A stretch of 64,000 nucleotides of DNA, taken from assembly GCA_905221605.1 (NCBI GenBank), contig CAJNDS010000129.1, positions 55,001-119,000 of the forward strand. Direction: 5' to 3'. Source of the DNA: Symbiodinium natans. Its lineage: Eukaryota; Sar; Dinophyceae; Suessiales; Symbiodiniaceae. The translations under genes were made by a program, and so were the position numbers. Within the stretch, counting starts at the first letter, position 1. Each line of letters begins with the position of its first letter. The notes under the pieces were generated by a model that was not told the DNA's origin, made no database searches, and was given only the letters and a program-made list of their open reading frames with translations. Below, piece after piece: positions 1 through 9,559 of this stretch.

Positions 1-104
1 AGGGGGTTTAGGGTTTAGGGGGTTTAGGGGGTTTAGGGGGTTTAGGGGGTTTAGGGGGTTTAGGGGGTTTAGGGGGTTTAGGGGGTTTAGGGGGTTTAGG
101 GTTT
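1..104 (+). repeat. Telomere-like array, 9-mer variant
   Basis: Tandem GGGGGTTTA units (a G-expanded TTTAGGG) run almost perfectly and revert to TTTAGGG near the end. The retrotransposon at 110-9284 has inserted into this array, which resumes at 9285. It is cut by the window edge. It is not evidence of a chromosome end, because similar arrays occur throughout. Confidence 0.9.
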
Positions 105-109
105 AGGTT

Positions 110-386
110 TGTTGCTGCCCCTGATCCCCAGAATTGGGCCTCTGCATCGGGCCTTCCAGCGAAACCATTGCCGGCAGCGAAGCGAATTGTTTTAACTCTC
201 AGCACACAACATCGGGTGATATGTCTTGTACAGGTCTGTCGTGAACTGGTGCTTTGCTATACAATGTCTGAACTTTACACATCGTGACGGCTCAAGGGGC
301 ATGTTTCGTAGCCCTCCCTTGAGTCGTGAAGATCGCGGGGTTGTCGAAGATGTAGGCCTGGCCAGAAGCGGAATGATATTCCCACA
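110..386 (-). repeat. 3' LTR of the copia element
   Basis: A 277-bp direct repeat of 9008-9284 without a mismatch that I can see. On the - strand it starts TGTGGGAATATC and ends GGCAGCAACA. It is preceded on that strand by the polypurine tract and followed by the AGGTT duplication. Confidence 0.93.
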
Positions 387-396
387 CTCCTCCTCT
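387..396 (-). promoter_or_regulatory. Polypurine tract (plus-strand primer)
   Basis: On the - strand AGAGGAGGAG lies directly against the TG of the 3' LTR, about 50 bp after the polyprotein stop. This is the position and composition expected for the polypurine primer of second-strand synthesis. Confidence 0.8.
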
Positions 397-447
397 GTAT
401 AATCGCCAGATTCATACAGCCTTCTTAACTCATGAAGCTTCACAACA

Positions 448-3400
448 TCATACTTCTCGCCAGTATCCAATCCACTTCGAAGCTCGATGCCTGGCATTGA
501 TGTCGGTCCACTTCAGTCGAGTCTTGTATGCCAGTTCACGTGTCCTCCACAAATAGAGGATGTACTTGAGCTGCCGGGTGGTTGTGATCTCTCGGTTTGG
601 GAACTGCTTGTCATAGAGGATGTCAGCCAGCCTCCTTGCTAGAGTCTCTTTTGCCCCAGCCAAAGCCAGTCCTTCCTCTCGAAGCCCATTCTTGATTTCT
701 TCCACCACCATCAGCATGATCGTGTCCACGCATACTTGATATCGATCTCCAAGAGCATCTGATTCTGACCATCCAGAAAGACTTGTTGCCGGAGATGCTC
801 TTTCTCTTAGTTCCCCCTCCCTTGAATTTCTTGGTGTCGTCTGAACCTCCTGCATTCTTGTCGTGGCTGCTGGAGAAGGTTGCGATGTTGGCTGTGGTGC
901 AATCGATGTTGTCCGTGGGGTTGAAGAGCTCAGCCCCGTGCTCGACTGGATCTTCTCGACTTCCATCTCAATGGCCTTCCTGGTTGCAGCTTCTAGCTTC
1001 TGGAGCTTTCTCAAGCGTCGTGCCCCTCCACCAGGAGCACACTCTATTGCCCCCATCGTAAGCCACTTGGCTGCTTCCCAAATTGCCACTATTCCGGCTA
1101 TAGACAAAAGAACCAGTAGCCAACCCACCATATCCCAGTCCATAGCCAAGCGATGTCCTTGATCATGTAGGTCTGGAGGCGTTGCTTCTACTGACATCAC
1201 GAGCAGGCAACATATCATCGCAACCACAATCCTTGTGCTTGTCGGCTTAATCATCGCGACACTCGCCTTCCCTTGCATAGGGCCAATACCCCACAGATAC
1301 AGAAGATCGCCAATCCTCTGTGCCGACAATGCTTTAGTCAGCAGGTCAGCTATTTGGATTCGACCTGCACAATGTCGGACCGCGATAGATCCAGCCAGGA
1401 TGTTTTCATACAGCCATGACGCTTTGATCTTCAAGTGGCGTGTTCTCCAGCTGGAGGATCCTCCGGCGATTGCCAAGGCTGAAGTGCTATCGGTGGCGAT
1501 GTTCTTCTTGGTAACGGTAACTTGAAGATCTCCAAGCATGGCTTCCGTTGACAACAATGCCACCCCTCCGTCAAGCATCGCTATCAGCTCAGACTCCGCT
1601 GTGCTTAGGCTGATCATCCCTTGCCTCGTGGATTTCCAGCTCAGCGGACTTTGTCCCCATAAAACCGCCCAGCCTGAATGTGACTTCCCCCCCTCAGGAG
1701 CAAATGCAGCATCGCAGTACAGGGTGAGCTCCGAGCCACAGCCTGGGATTTTCATGCGATAGTCCATCGTCCTCTGTACATATCCCAGGGTTTTGTTGCC
1801 AACAGCCAGTGCTCGTTTTGGTGCTCGTGTTGTCAATGTAGCCATCAGCGATGCCACATAGGAAAGGTCTGGCCTGGTGCGCTGGGAGATCCATAAAACC
1901 TCTCCGGTAAGCTGTTGAGCAGCCTTTGTGTCCTCAGGGGTTGGTGCTTCGTCTCCAGGTAGAGGACCAAAGCTCGCTTGCTCCTTCGAGATCGGAATCC
2001 GATCCCTCCTGGTAGCATCAACACCCCTAGCGCGCAGCAGCTCTCGGATGTAGCTTTCTTGGCTTATCGAAAAACCACGACCCTCCTCCTCATTGTAGTG
2101 GATCTCCAAACCAAGGAACCGCAAAGAGTGGCTCTTTGTTAAGACACTCAGAGGTGTTGTCTCCCAGATCTTCTGAATTTCATTTCCCAATGCACGGATG
2201 ACCATCTCCTCCCCGCACAACAGAAAATCATCGACATAGATCACGATTATAGCACGCAGTTCTCCCTTGTCGTTTGTCACCGTCCACCAACTCGAAACTG
2301 CTTGTCCTTGCTTGACCTTCAGAATTTCTTCTTCCAGGTCCACCGTCATGTCCTTGATGACTGTGTCGCGATAGCATCCCCAAAGGCGAGGTGACTCCCG
2401 CAGCCCATATAGCGCTCTGACCAAGCCCCATAGTTCTTGTGGAACCGTTATCCCCAGCCTTTCCAACAGCTTCGGAGGTTGGACCACCACTACAGGATCC
2501 CGCTCAGTTCGACCAAGCGGCGTCCTAAGAAAGGCCGCTACAACGTCCAAGATGCCCACTGCCCATCCTTTTTCCGCCGCCATTGCCAGCGAGGCCCGAA
2601 CCGCCTCGGCTGGAGCTGCTTCAGTATAGAGTTCTGCCCCGCTGCTGGATGCCATATTGCCACAAACCACTAGCCGTGCTTTTCGTTTGAACCACGTAGA
2701 TGGATCATCTGGCCTCGGGTTGTCACCTGGTTTCACCGTGAAGACGAACTTGGTGGGTAGTCGCTGCACCCCTTTCTTTGCAAACCACATAGCCCTTTCT
2801 TCGGTCTGAGGTAGAAGACGACGAACCGCCTCCTGTATTCCCTTGACCTCCTTTCGAATTGAGGGCTCCCACTTATCCAAATTCATCAGCACCTCTTCCG
2901 GGCTCACGGCATACACAACATCAAGTGGGCCAGACAAGTTCCTCAGGATCTCCTCCACATCCTTCGTGTAGGACAGCTCTGCCTTTTTCACTCTGGGATC
3001 AGTTTCGCAATGTGTTGGCTCAAATCTAGCGAAACTTCCTTCAACCTCCAAGAGCTCGTCGCAGTCATCAAAGTGACCATCTCCAAGGTTCATCGCCTGG
3101 ATCGACGTTGGGTTTTGATCCACTTCTTCAGCGTCCCCTTGGAAGAATTCAGGCATTTGGGTCACTGGAGTAACAAAGCCATTCTCCTCCAAGGCCTTGA
3201 TCGCTTCATCGTCCAGTTTTCCCAAACATTGTGGCGTGTACCCGATCAGGACCGCTCTGGAGCCCTTCCACTGCTCCACCTCATGCCGACGCCCAGGAAA
3301 GAATGACACGCACTTGCCTCGATCATTCTTGAGCAACTGCCCATAGACCGCCTCGCCACTTCCAGGTACTTCTCGTTGTACTACTGGTCCTCGAACCACA

Positions 3401-6400
3401 TCCCCAGGACCCAGTTCTACCCACAATTCTCCACCTCGTCGTGGCTTCTTAAGTAGCACCGAGTAGTTGTAGGTCTGGAAGTCGTTGGCGGAGTCACGGT
3501 GCATCACACGCCCCACATCCCGCCGAATGCTAAGGGCTATGAATGTAGCCGATGGTTCAGCTTCTCGAATCACTCGAGTGGCTACTTGTACCACCTCTGG
3601 TATTTGGTTCGTCATCTTTGTGATACCCACTACTCCTCCGTGGCGATATGCTCCACACCGGAAATCCCTGAATTCTTCCTCCTCCGTCAGCTCTTCCAAG
3701 AAGTTTAAGGCTCGATCGAAAGACCAGTTCATCAGGATTTCCCGTGCTTCTTCACAAACATCCTCACGACGAACTTCTCCTATCGCGTTGAGACCTGGAG
3801 TTGCTGGTGGCCCCTTCTCCCTTATCCTCCTCCTTACCCTTGGCTCCTCCTCAACTTCTAACTCTTCTTGAGGTGGTCCTGGATCGACAAGACCTGCTCG
3901 GACATGAAGAGTATGAAGGAATCCCCCGGCTTCTCCTTCACCTGGTGGTACATATACCAGGTGACCGTGATCCAAGAGGCCGCTCAAGCCCACATACCAT
4001 CCACTGACCCACTTCGAATCCAGAGAGTCTCCCTTCCGTCGTGGGCCCTTTGCAGTAAACGGTCGTTTCCGAACATGTACTCGAGCTCCGTAGGGCGCGG
4101 CAAGAATGGACTTGAAACCCAGCACTCTTGATCGCTGCTCTGCTGCAGCGGTTTCGGCAGCCGTTGGCCATAGGTGTTGCTCCAAGCCAGCAGCTGCCAA
4201 GAGAGTTCGTGTACGACCCTTCACCCAATTGACAGTTGCCTCGGCCTTCCCATTACTCTGAGGTGCTCCTGGCTCACTCCAAGTAGCTCGGACAGCCTGC
4301 CCTCGAAGCCATGCCCGGAAGCTTGACGAGAAGAACTCTCCTCTATCTGCATGAAATCTCATGATTGGCAACCCCATGGAGGAAATGTAGAGCATGACGT
4401 CCTGGACAAAGTTCCTGATGGTCTGGCTTTTGTTGTTAGGCAAACCTGCTGCAAAGATTAGGGACGTCATCTCAGGTGGTTCACAGTCTCCAACCTTCAT
4501 GGCAGCGTGAGGCCTTCGATCGTCCTGAGCATCCTCCTCCTCGCTCTCTTCAGGCTCCATTTCCCCTTGGTTCTCTTCCACATCTTCAATCTCCAAGTCA
4601 TCTTCCTCTTCGCCCAGCACTTCTCGACGGTCAGGAGGATCTTCGCCAAAGAGATCTCGATAATTGAGCTTGACCCCATCCTCACCCGGAAATATGTCGC
4701 CGGACTTGAGCCCTTCTGCTTTTCCCTCAAGCATCAACTCCCCAACGTCATGTCCTGGGTCCCTGTCGACTTCTCCTTCTAGCCCTTCACCTTGAGGCTC
4801 CTCACCTGCTGGCATGCCGTCATCGTCCGGTGGATCAACTCCTGCATAGCCCTTTAGGTATTCCTTGGGGAACACATACTTGGCCACCACCATGTACTTC
4901 ATCGACCTTGTCAAGCTTCCACGGTTGATCGGATCAAGGCCAGGCTTCAGAGGGCCAGCGACATCGGCCGTGAGGACGAAGCTGTCAGGATGGGCTACAC
5001 GAGCATGCTTCCGGCCCGTGCCCTTTGACATGACACAGGTAATGCAGTCTCTGCGATACGGTTGGTGGTTGGAGTTGATGTGAGCTTTCCATCGATCCTC
5101 TGATATGGACTGCAAAGTTGGAACCTTTGCCCACAACTTCGCCGCCACCACCAAGGCTTTCACCAATCCCGGTGACCATCGTGATGTTCGACAGTGATGT
5201 TGTTCAGCTTCCTGGGTCGTTGTCTCGCTACCCAGTCCGTCCAACGCTTGGAGGTACAAGATGTTGGTTCCCAGTGTCGTTGGAGATCGGGCTGTACTTC
5301 CTGTAGCTTTCTGATCAAACGTCACCTTGACCTGCCCAGTCTCCTCAGCGAAGCTCTGCCACACCTCCGACGACCACACCCCCGGGCGCAACTGCTCACT
5401 ACCCTTGCCATCTTGAACCCCAGTGAAGACCTCACTTGGGTGCTCTAGGATGAACCCTACTCTCCTCCTCGCATTCGCTCCTCCTGTTCTTGCAACTCTA
5501 GCCGCCACCGCCACAGAATACAGCCACAGCATCCGACACAGGAGTCTGAGATCTCGGCAGTCCTTGTTTTCAACGATCTTCTTGTCGAATCGCCCTGGCG
5601 GTGCCCCCATCAGAAGGTCGATCTTACCCTCTCGGGCTCCCCACAAGAGCATATTCCAAGTCGAGGAACTACGAAGATCATGACCCCGACATCTTCTTAT
5701 GTCGAGCTCCAGGAGAACATCATCGCCTTGGTCCAGCTGATGCAGCTCTCGATGTTCTTCTTCCCCTGCAAAGAGGTGCACAACCCATCTTTTGGCCTGT
5801 AGAAGTCGTCTTCGTTGTGGTCGCGAAAGATAAGGCACTTGCTTGAGGGTGCTCCATCCGTTGTCTGGAAGATTTTCAGGGATGATGTCACCAAGGCACT
5901 CTCCGGGCACGTCCTCGAAAAATGGAGCATCCCTTAGCGCCCGCAAGCCATCTTCCCGCTTGTTTTGCCTGACATAGTCCCGGAGATAGTCGAACCAGCT
6001 CCTATCTAAAGCTGCTGCAGCTACTTCCAGTCGATCTCCCGTGACCATCGAGGCATTCTCCAGCTGTTCCCGTTTCCGATCTTCTAATCGTGCTATGAGG
6101 GCTAAGGCGGCCGCTTCGCACATGTGAGGACACCCTCCGCTGGTGTTCATTCTCGTCTGGTGACCACGAGGATCCTCCAGGAAGCAACCATTGGGACCCC
6201 AGACGAGCGTGTAGCCGAGGGTCTTGACCAGCTCTCCTAGTGGGACAATCGTTTGTCCTGTTGATGCTTCTGGCGAACCGGTCTGGGGGGCCATCAAGAG
6301 CGTTCCTGTCTCAGTGATCCTCATTCTCAAGGTGTGGTTTCCAGCTAGTTGCACCAGGACCTCTTCGGCATCCCACCACTCCTGGAACGTTCGGGCCGTG

Positions 6401-9066
6401 CGAAGACAATGTGTAGCCCCCGAATCCAAAAGTGCCGACGAAGTCACCCTCTGGGAGCATACTCTGATGTCTCGGACCATCAGTGTCTTCAAGCTTGGTG
6501 ACGTCTTCTCTGGCGATTTGTCTTCATCCCGAGAAGGTTGCGCCCCTTGAACCACTTGCTGGGCTGCTTGGACCAATGCTTCCAAAGTCCATGGAACCCC
6601 TGGGATCGGATCCCCGGGTGAGGTAGGTTGCAAAGCATTGAGGGAGGCCGAAGGTGTCGTCTGCTCCTTCTTTGGACTCCCCTTGTTGGAGTCGCCATCT
6701 GGATTTCCAGGTCCAGCCTTGGCCTTAGCGCCCGGCTTCCCAACCGGACACTCACGTTGACGGTGTGCCTCACTCCCACACTGCAGACACTTCCGGGCCC
6801 TCGTCTCCCTATCCATTGCCGCCATCGAGTGGGAGTAAGTGCACCTGCTTCCTCGTTTGCATCCTTGGGATCGAGCAAAGTACCGGCAAAGCTCCTGACT
6901 CTTCTCCTTGCCCTTTTGTGCCCCTGAAGTCATCGCCTCAACAGCCTTGATCCGTGGTTGAACCGAGGACGCTGCCGTGGTGGTCGTTGACATAGTTTCC
7001 AGCTCGGCTTGAAGGTGCTTCTGATAGGCCTGGGCCTGCTCCAATGTGGGTTGCGCTTCTAGCCTCAATGTAGTCCTCAGCATTGCCGTCCGAAAGCTGA
7101 TGTCTGTCGAGCTCTCAACAAACCTTGAAGTCAGTGAGGTGAGTCCTCGCACCAAGACAGTCGCATCCGGAGGAGTCATTCCCACCGATTGGCATCGCGC
7201 TAACCATCGAGGCCACTTCCTCACCACTGCCAGGACATCCTCTAACTTATCGGTCGGAGCATGCTCTGCGGGATTTTGCAACTTGGACAGGATATCCTGT
7301 CGCTCAGCCGACCCTCCAGGTTGAAACAGGACATACAACCTGAACATCATTCGAGGTGCGGAATGAGTAATCCGCTGTGACACCATGTCTGACCGAAGGG
7401 TGTCCGTCATTGCCGACAGCATCATAGAGCACACTCTTGCATTCACTCTCACCCAACGGCCTTGGCACAGCTGCTTGTCATAGTCCGGGTTGATGCTCAG
7501 CCGCTCGAGGGGTGTCGCTGCAAGCCATTTGAGGTAGACCTTGTTGACACCCTCTAGCAAAGCCCTCCACCATTCTCCACTCTGCTCGCTAATATCCGCC
7601 ATAACAGAAGTAGAAACCTCCACCCAGTCCTGGAACATGATTGCCGCATTCGTGCTAACGGTGTTGGGCTTAAGGTCAGGGAGTTCGGCCAAGGTCGTCG
7701 TCCCAGGCTTGACAATCTCCTGAACAGTCTCATCACTCGCCCTTTTTGACATTGCTCGAGCTTGCAGTTCCTGAAGTTGCTGCATACTCTTGGCCAGCAT
7801 CGTCAGAACTTCCTTATCCGAAGTCGAACTAGCCGCCGGTGCCTGAGGTGGGGTAGGCGATCGGGACCTTGCTCCAAGCAGCGACTGTAGTAACCCTCGA
7901 CTTGGCTCTTCTCGAGGTTCCTCAGGCACTGATGTTCCTTGAGCCCCAAACATTCCCCTATAACTTGGTTGCCCTCGCTGGTCACTTGGAGTCCATATCC
8001 CACCAGCGCCTCGAGATACTGTGGGACCTGGAGATTCTGTACGGGAAAGCAGATCACCGGTCCCTCGAGGTAAAGGAGGTCCTAGAGGTTCGGCTTGTCC
8101 TAGCCCTCCAGCAACACCTTGAGGAAAACCCTGAGGTAGATCTAAACCATGTAGACCCATAGCTCCCTGCGACCCACAAGGACCTTGTACAGGTAGCCCA
8201 GCATGATCTCCTTCAGCCGCACCTGTCCAAGGGGTTCGGGCCTCAGCTTCCGTCTTGACTCGAGAAAGCTCCCTCATCAACTCCTGATTCAATTCCTCCG
8301 ACTTTCGTAGCTGCTCAAGCAATCCCCCAAGTTGTCGTTGGACTTCAGCCTGCACAACCTCAGGGCCGATGCTCGACGAACTCGGCGGAGTCGGAGGTGG
8401 ACCTGGCGATCTTCCAGATTGCGTAGGAGGCCTCAGCCTAAACGGTGGGGAAGTCCTATTCGCCGGCGTCCCCGTGCTTCCTGCCAAGGGACTCGGTGTC
8501 AACTCCGTGCGGCCCACCTGGCCTATAAGAGAGCCTAGGCGCTCCGCCCAAGCTGGAACTTCGAACCCAGGCCACCATGCTGGTCGCACCTGAGTCGCAC
8601 TTCCCCGAGATCTCGGGGTAAAGAAACCTTGCTGCGAAGACAAGCCATCGAATCTTGAACTCCTCGCCTCCTGTGCTCTCCCAATGTACGATGTCGTCTC
8701 AGCTGTGTGCTCGGCCTGCATCGCCATTGGTGTAGATTCCACTTGCAATGAAGTTCCATCCAATGTCGGAGGTTCTGGTCCATAGCCGTTGACCACCAAA
8801 GGGACACTAGTTTCCTCCAGTGCGCCATAGCCTCTGCCAGTACTTCCTCCACTCTCTTGCCCCGAAGCCATTGTAGAAGGCCCACCTCGAGAGCCTTGAT
8901 CCTCACATCGAGTTGCAGCATCCCCTTCGGACTGCTGCTGGGCCACCTCTAGGGCTGGCCCACTAACTTGCTCTGTCGCCGTGGCAGCGGATTGGGCGGA
9001 CATAACCTGTTGCTGCCCCTGATCCCCAGAATTGGGCCTCTGCATCGGGCCTTCCAGCGAAACCAT
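448..9066 (-). CDS. Copia-type gag-pol polyprotein with extra domains
   Basis: One 2872-codon frame. In order: a low-complexity N-terminus and a short coiled coil (about 253-275); Gag with a CCCH finger (C727-H746, C-x8-C-x5-C-x3-H) and a CCHC knuckle (C760-C773); aspartic protease DSGAT (D881); integrase with H1329/H1334/C1341/C1344 zinc site and D1368, D1574, E1609 (34 residues between the last two). About 140 acidic residues are inserted between the first two catalytic Asp. Next comes a 2OG-Fe(II) oxygenase-like segment (about 1810-1945; H1856, D1858, H1928, R1937), then reverse transcriptase (KARLVVCG, ALYGLRESPRLWG, YVDDFLL at 2277-2283), RNase H (D2452, SLSTAESE), two hydrophobic stretches (about 2611-2627 and 2646-2667) and a SAP-like motif (about 2789-2820). 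M1 lies inside the LTR; M22 is the first Met wholly internal and may be the true start. The domain order integrase before RT defines copia/Pseudoviridae. Confidence 0.93.
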   Translation of the reverse strand: MVSLEGPMQRPNSGDQGQQQVMSAQSAATATEQVSGPALEVAQQQSEGDAATRCEDQGSRGGPSTMASGQESGGSTGRGYGALEETSVPLVVNGYGPEPPTLDGTSLQVESTPMAMQAEHTAETTSYIGRAQEARSSRFDGLSSQQGFFTPRSRGSATQVRPAWWPGFEVPAWAERLGSLIGQVGRTELTPSPLAGSTGTPANRTSPPFRLRPPTQSGRSPGPPPTPPSSSSIGPEVVQAEVQRQLGGLLEQLRKSEELNQELMRELSRVKTEAEARTPWTGAAEGDHAGLPVQGPCGSQGAMGLHGLDLPQGFPQGVAGGLGQAEPLGPPLPRGTGDLLSRTESPGPTVSRGAGGIWTPSDQRGQPSYRGMFGAQGTSVPEEPREEPSRGLLQSLLGARSRSPTPPQAPAASSTSDKEVLTMLAKSMQQLQELQARAMSKRASDETVQEIVKPGTTTLAELPDLKPNTVSTNAAIMFQDWVEVSTSVMADISEQSGEWWRALLEGVNKVYLKWLAATPLERLSINPDYDKQLCQGRWVRVNARVCSMMLSAMTDTLRSDMVSQRITHSAPRMMFRLYVLFQPGGSAERQDILSKLQNPAEHAPTDKLEDVLAVVRKWPRWLARCQSVGMTPPDATVLVRGLTSLTSRFVESSTDISFRTAMLRTTLRLEAQPTLEQAQAYQKHLQAELETMSTTTTAASSVQPRIKAVEAMTSGAQKGKEKSQELCRYFARSQGCKRGSRCTYSHSMAAMDRETRARKCLQCGSEAHRQRECPVGKPGAKAKAGPGNPDGDSNKGSPKKEQTTPSASLNALQPTSPGDPIPGVPWTLEALVQAAQQVVQGAQPSRDEDKSPEKTSPSLKTLMVRDIRVCSQRVTSSALLDSGATHCLRTARTFQEWWDAEEVLVQLAGNHTLRMRITETGTLLMAPQTGSPEASTGQTIVPLGELVKTLGYTLVWGPNGCFLEDPRGHQTRMNTSGGCPHMCEAAALALIARLEDRKREQLENASMVTGDRLEVAAAALDRSWFDYLRDYVRQNKREDGLRALRDAPFFEDVPGECLGDIIPENLPDNGWSTLKQVPYLSRPQRRRLLQAKRWVVHLFAGEEEHRELHQLDQGDDVLLELDIRRCRGHDLRSSSTWNMLLWGAREGKIDLLMGAPPGRFDKKIVENKDCRDLRLLCRMLWLYSVAVAARVARTGGANARRRVGFILEHPSEVFTGVQDGKGSEQLRPGVWSSEVWQSFAEETGQVKVTFDQKATGSTARSPTTLGTNILYLQALDGLGSETTTQEAEQHHCRTSRWSPGLVKALVVAAKLWAKVPTLQSISEDRWKAHINSNHQPYRRDCITCVMSKGTGRKHARVAHPDSFVLTADVAGPLKPGLDPINRGSLTRSMKYMVVAKYVFPKEYLKGYAGVDPPDDDGMPAGEEPQGEGLEGEVDRDPGHDVGELMLEGKAEGLKSGDIFPGEDGVKLNYRDLFGEDPPDRREVLGEEEDDLEIEDVEENQGEMEPEESEEEDAQDDRRPHAAMKVGDCEPPEMTSLIFAAGLPNNKSQTIRNFVQDVMLYISSMGLPIMRFHADRGEFFSSSFRAWLRGQAVRATWSEPGAPQSNGKAEATVNWVKGRTRTLLAAAGLEQHLWPTAAETAAAEQRSRVLGFKSILAAPYGARVHVRKRPFTAKGPRRKGDSLDSKWVSGWYVGLSGLLDHGHLVYVPPGEGEAGGFLHTLHVRAGLVDPGPPQEELEVEEEPRVRRRIREKGPPATPGLNAIGEVRREDVCEEAREILMNWSFDRALNFLEELTEEEEFRDFRCGAYRHGGVVGITKMTNQIPEVVQVATRVIREAEPSATFIALSIRRDVGRVMHRDSANDFQTYNYSVLLKKPRRGGELWVELGPGDVVRGPVVQREVPGSGEAVYGQLLKNDRGKCVSFFPGRRHEVEQWKGSRAVLIGYTPQCLGKLDDEAIKALEENGFVTPVTQMPEFFQGDAEEVDQNPTSIQAMNLGDGHFDDCDELLEVEGSFARFEPTHCETDPRVKKAELSYTKDVEEILRNLSGPLDVVYAVSPEEVLMNLDKWEPSIRKEVKGIQEAVRRLLPQTEERAMWFAKKGVQRLPTKFVFTVKPGDNPRPDDPSTWFKRKARLVVCGNMASSSGAELYTEAAPAEAVRASLAMAAEKGWAVGILDVVAAFLRTPLGRTERDPVVVVQPPKLLERLGITVPQELWGLVRALYGLRESPRLWGCYRDTVIKDMTVDLEEEILKVKQGQAVSSWWTVTNDKGELRAIIVIYVDDFLLCGEEMVIRALGNEIQKIWETTPLSVLTKSHSLRFLGLEIHYNEEEGRGFSISQESYIRELLRARGVDATRRDRIPISKEQASFGPLPGDEAPTPEDTKAAQQLTGEVLWISQRTRPDLSYVASLMATLTTRAPKRALAVGNKTLGYVQRTMDYRMKIPGCGSELTLYCDAAFAPEGGKSHSGWAVLWGQSPLSWKSTRQGMISLSTAESELIAMLDGGVALLSTEAMLGDLQVTVTKKNIATDSTSALAIAGGSSSWRTRHLKIKASWLYENILAGSIAVRHCAGRIQIADLLTKALSAQRIGDLLYLWGIGPMQGKASVAMIKPTSTRIVVAMICCLLVMSVEATPPDLHDQGHRLAMDWDMVGWLLVLLSIAGIVAIWEAAKWLTMGAIECAPGGGARRLRKLQKLEAATRKAIEMEVEKIQSSTGLSSSTPRTTSIAPQPTSQPSPAATTRMQEVQTTPRNSREGELRERASPATSLSGWSESDALGDRYQVCVDTIMLMVVEEIKNGLREEGLALAGAKETLARRLADILYDKQFPNREITTTRQLKYILYLWRTRELAYKTRLKWTDINARHRASKWIGYWREV

Positions 9067-9284
9067 TGCCGGCAGCGAAGCGAATTGTTTTAACTCTCAG
9101 CACACAACATCGGGTGATATGTCTTGTACAGGTCTGTCGTGAACTGGTGCTTTGCTATACAATGTCTGAACTTTACACATCGTGACGGCTCAAGGGGCAT
9201 GTTTCGTAGCCCTCCCTTGAGTCGTGAAGATCGCGGGGTTGTCGAAGATGTAGGCCTGGCCAGAAGCGGAATGATATTCCCACA
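9008..9284 (-). repeat. 5' LTR of the copia element
   Basis: The partner of the repeat at 110-386. It should contain promoter and R region for - strand transcription; I see no clear TATA box. The polyprotein frame opens within it, so the LTR encodes the first 19-20 residues if M1 is used. Confidence 0.93.
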
Positions 9285-9440
9285 AGGTTTTAGGGTTTAG
9301 GGGGTGTAGGGTTTATAGGCTTCATCGGGTTTAGGGTTTAGGGTTTAGGGTTGGATAGGGTTTAGGGGAGGCCCTTGTGGACACCTCAACCCTAAAGCCC
9401 AAACCCCAAACTCCAAACCCTAAACCCTAAGCCCTGCCCC
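9285..9440. repeat. Telomere-like repeats, TTTAGGG then CCCTAAA
   Basis: The array interrupted by the retrotransposon continues to about 9368, then a short reverse-orientation block (9391-9436) follows after a 22-bp spacer. Together they make a potential hairpin. Confidence 0.8.
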
Positions 9441-9444
9441 CGAA

Positions 9445-9520
9445 CCCTACACTATCTATACATATGTATATGTATATGATACATATATATGTATATATAT
9501 ATATGTACATATTTTGTTTT
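9445..9520. repeat. AT-rich microsatellite
   Basis: Alternating TA/TATG dinucleotides followed by a short unique stretch. Nothing coding is seen. Confidence 0.8.
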
Positions 9521-9559
9521 TACAATCTCCGACATATGAAGGACCAGAATTTAGAGAAC

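Larger units (their letters stand above)
110..9284 (-). mobile_element. Intact copia-type LTR retrotransposon
   Basis: A complete element on the - strand. Two 277-bp direct repeats (9008-9284 as 5' LTR, 110-386 as 3' LTR) begin TG and end CA on the - strand and look identical by eye. A purine tract abuts the 3' LTR. The target duplication AGGTT is at 105-109 and 9285-9289, the 5 bp expected for copia. Removing the element restores a continuous TTTAGGG-type array. The single long ORF and matching LTRs imply a very recent, possibly still active insertion. I see no convincing tRNA primer-binding site just inside the 5' LTR. Confidence 0.95.

Noticed and set aside
1-104. A chromosome-end telomere at the start of the window
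   Set aside because: The array continues on the far side of the retrotransposon, is a G-expanded variant, and dozens of similar arrays lie inside genes.
192-497. A 101-codon - strand ORF overlapping the end of the polyprotein and the 3' LTR
   Set aside because: It overlaps the polyprotein in another frame and crosses the polypurine tract and LTR; no domain. Most likely a shadow.
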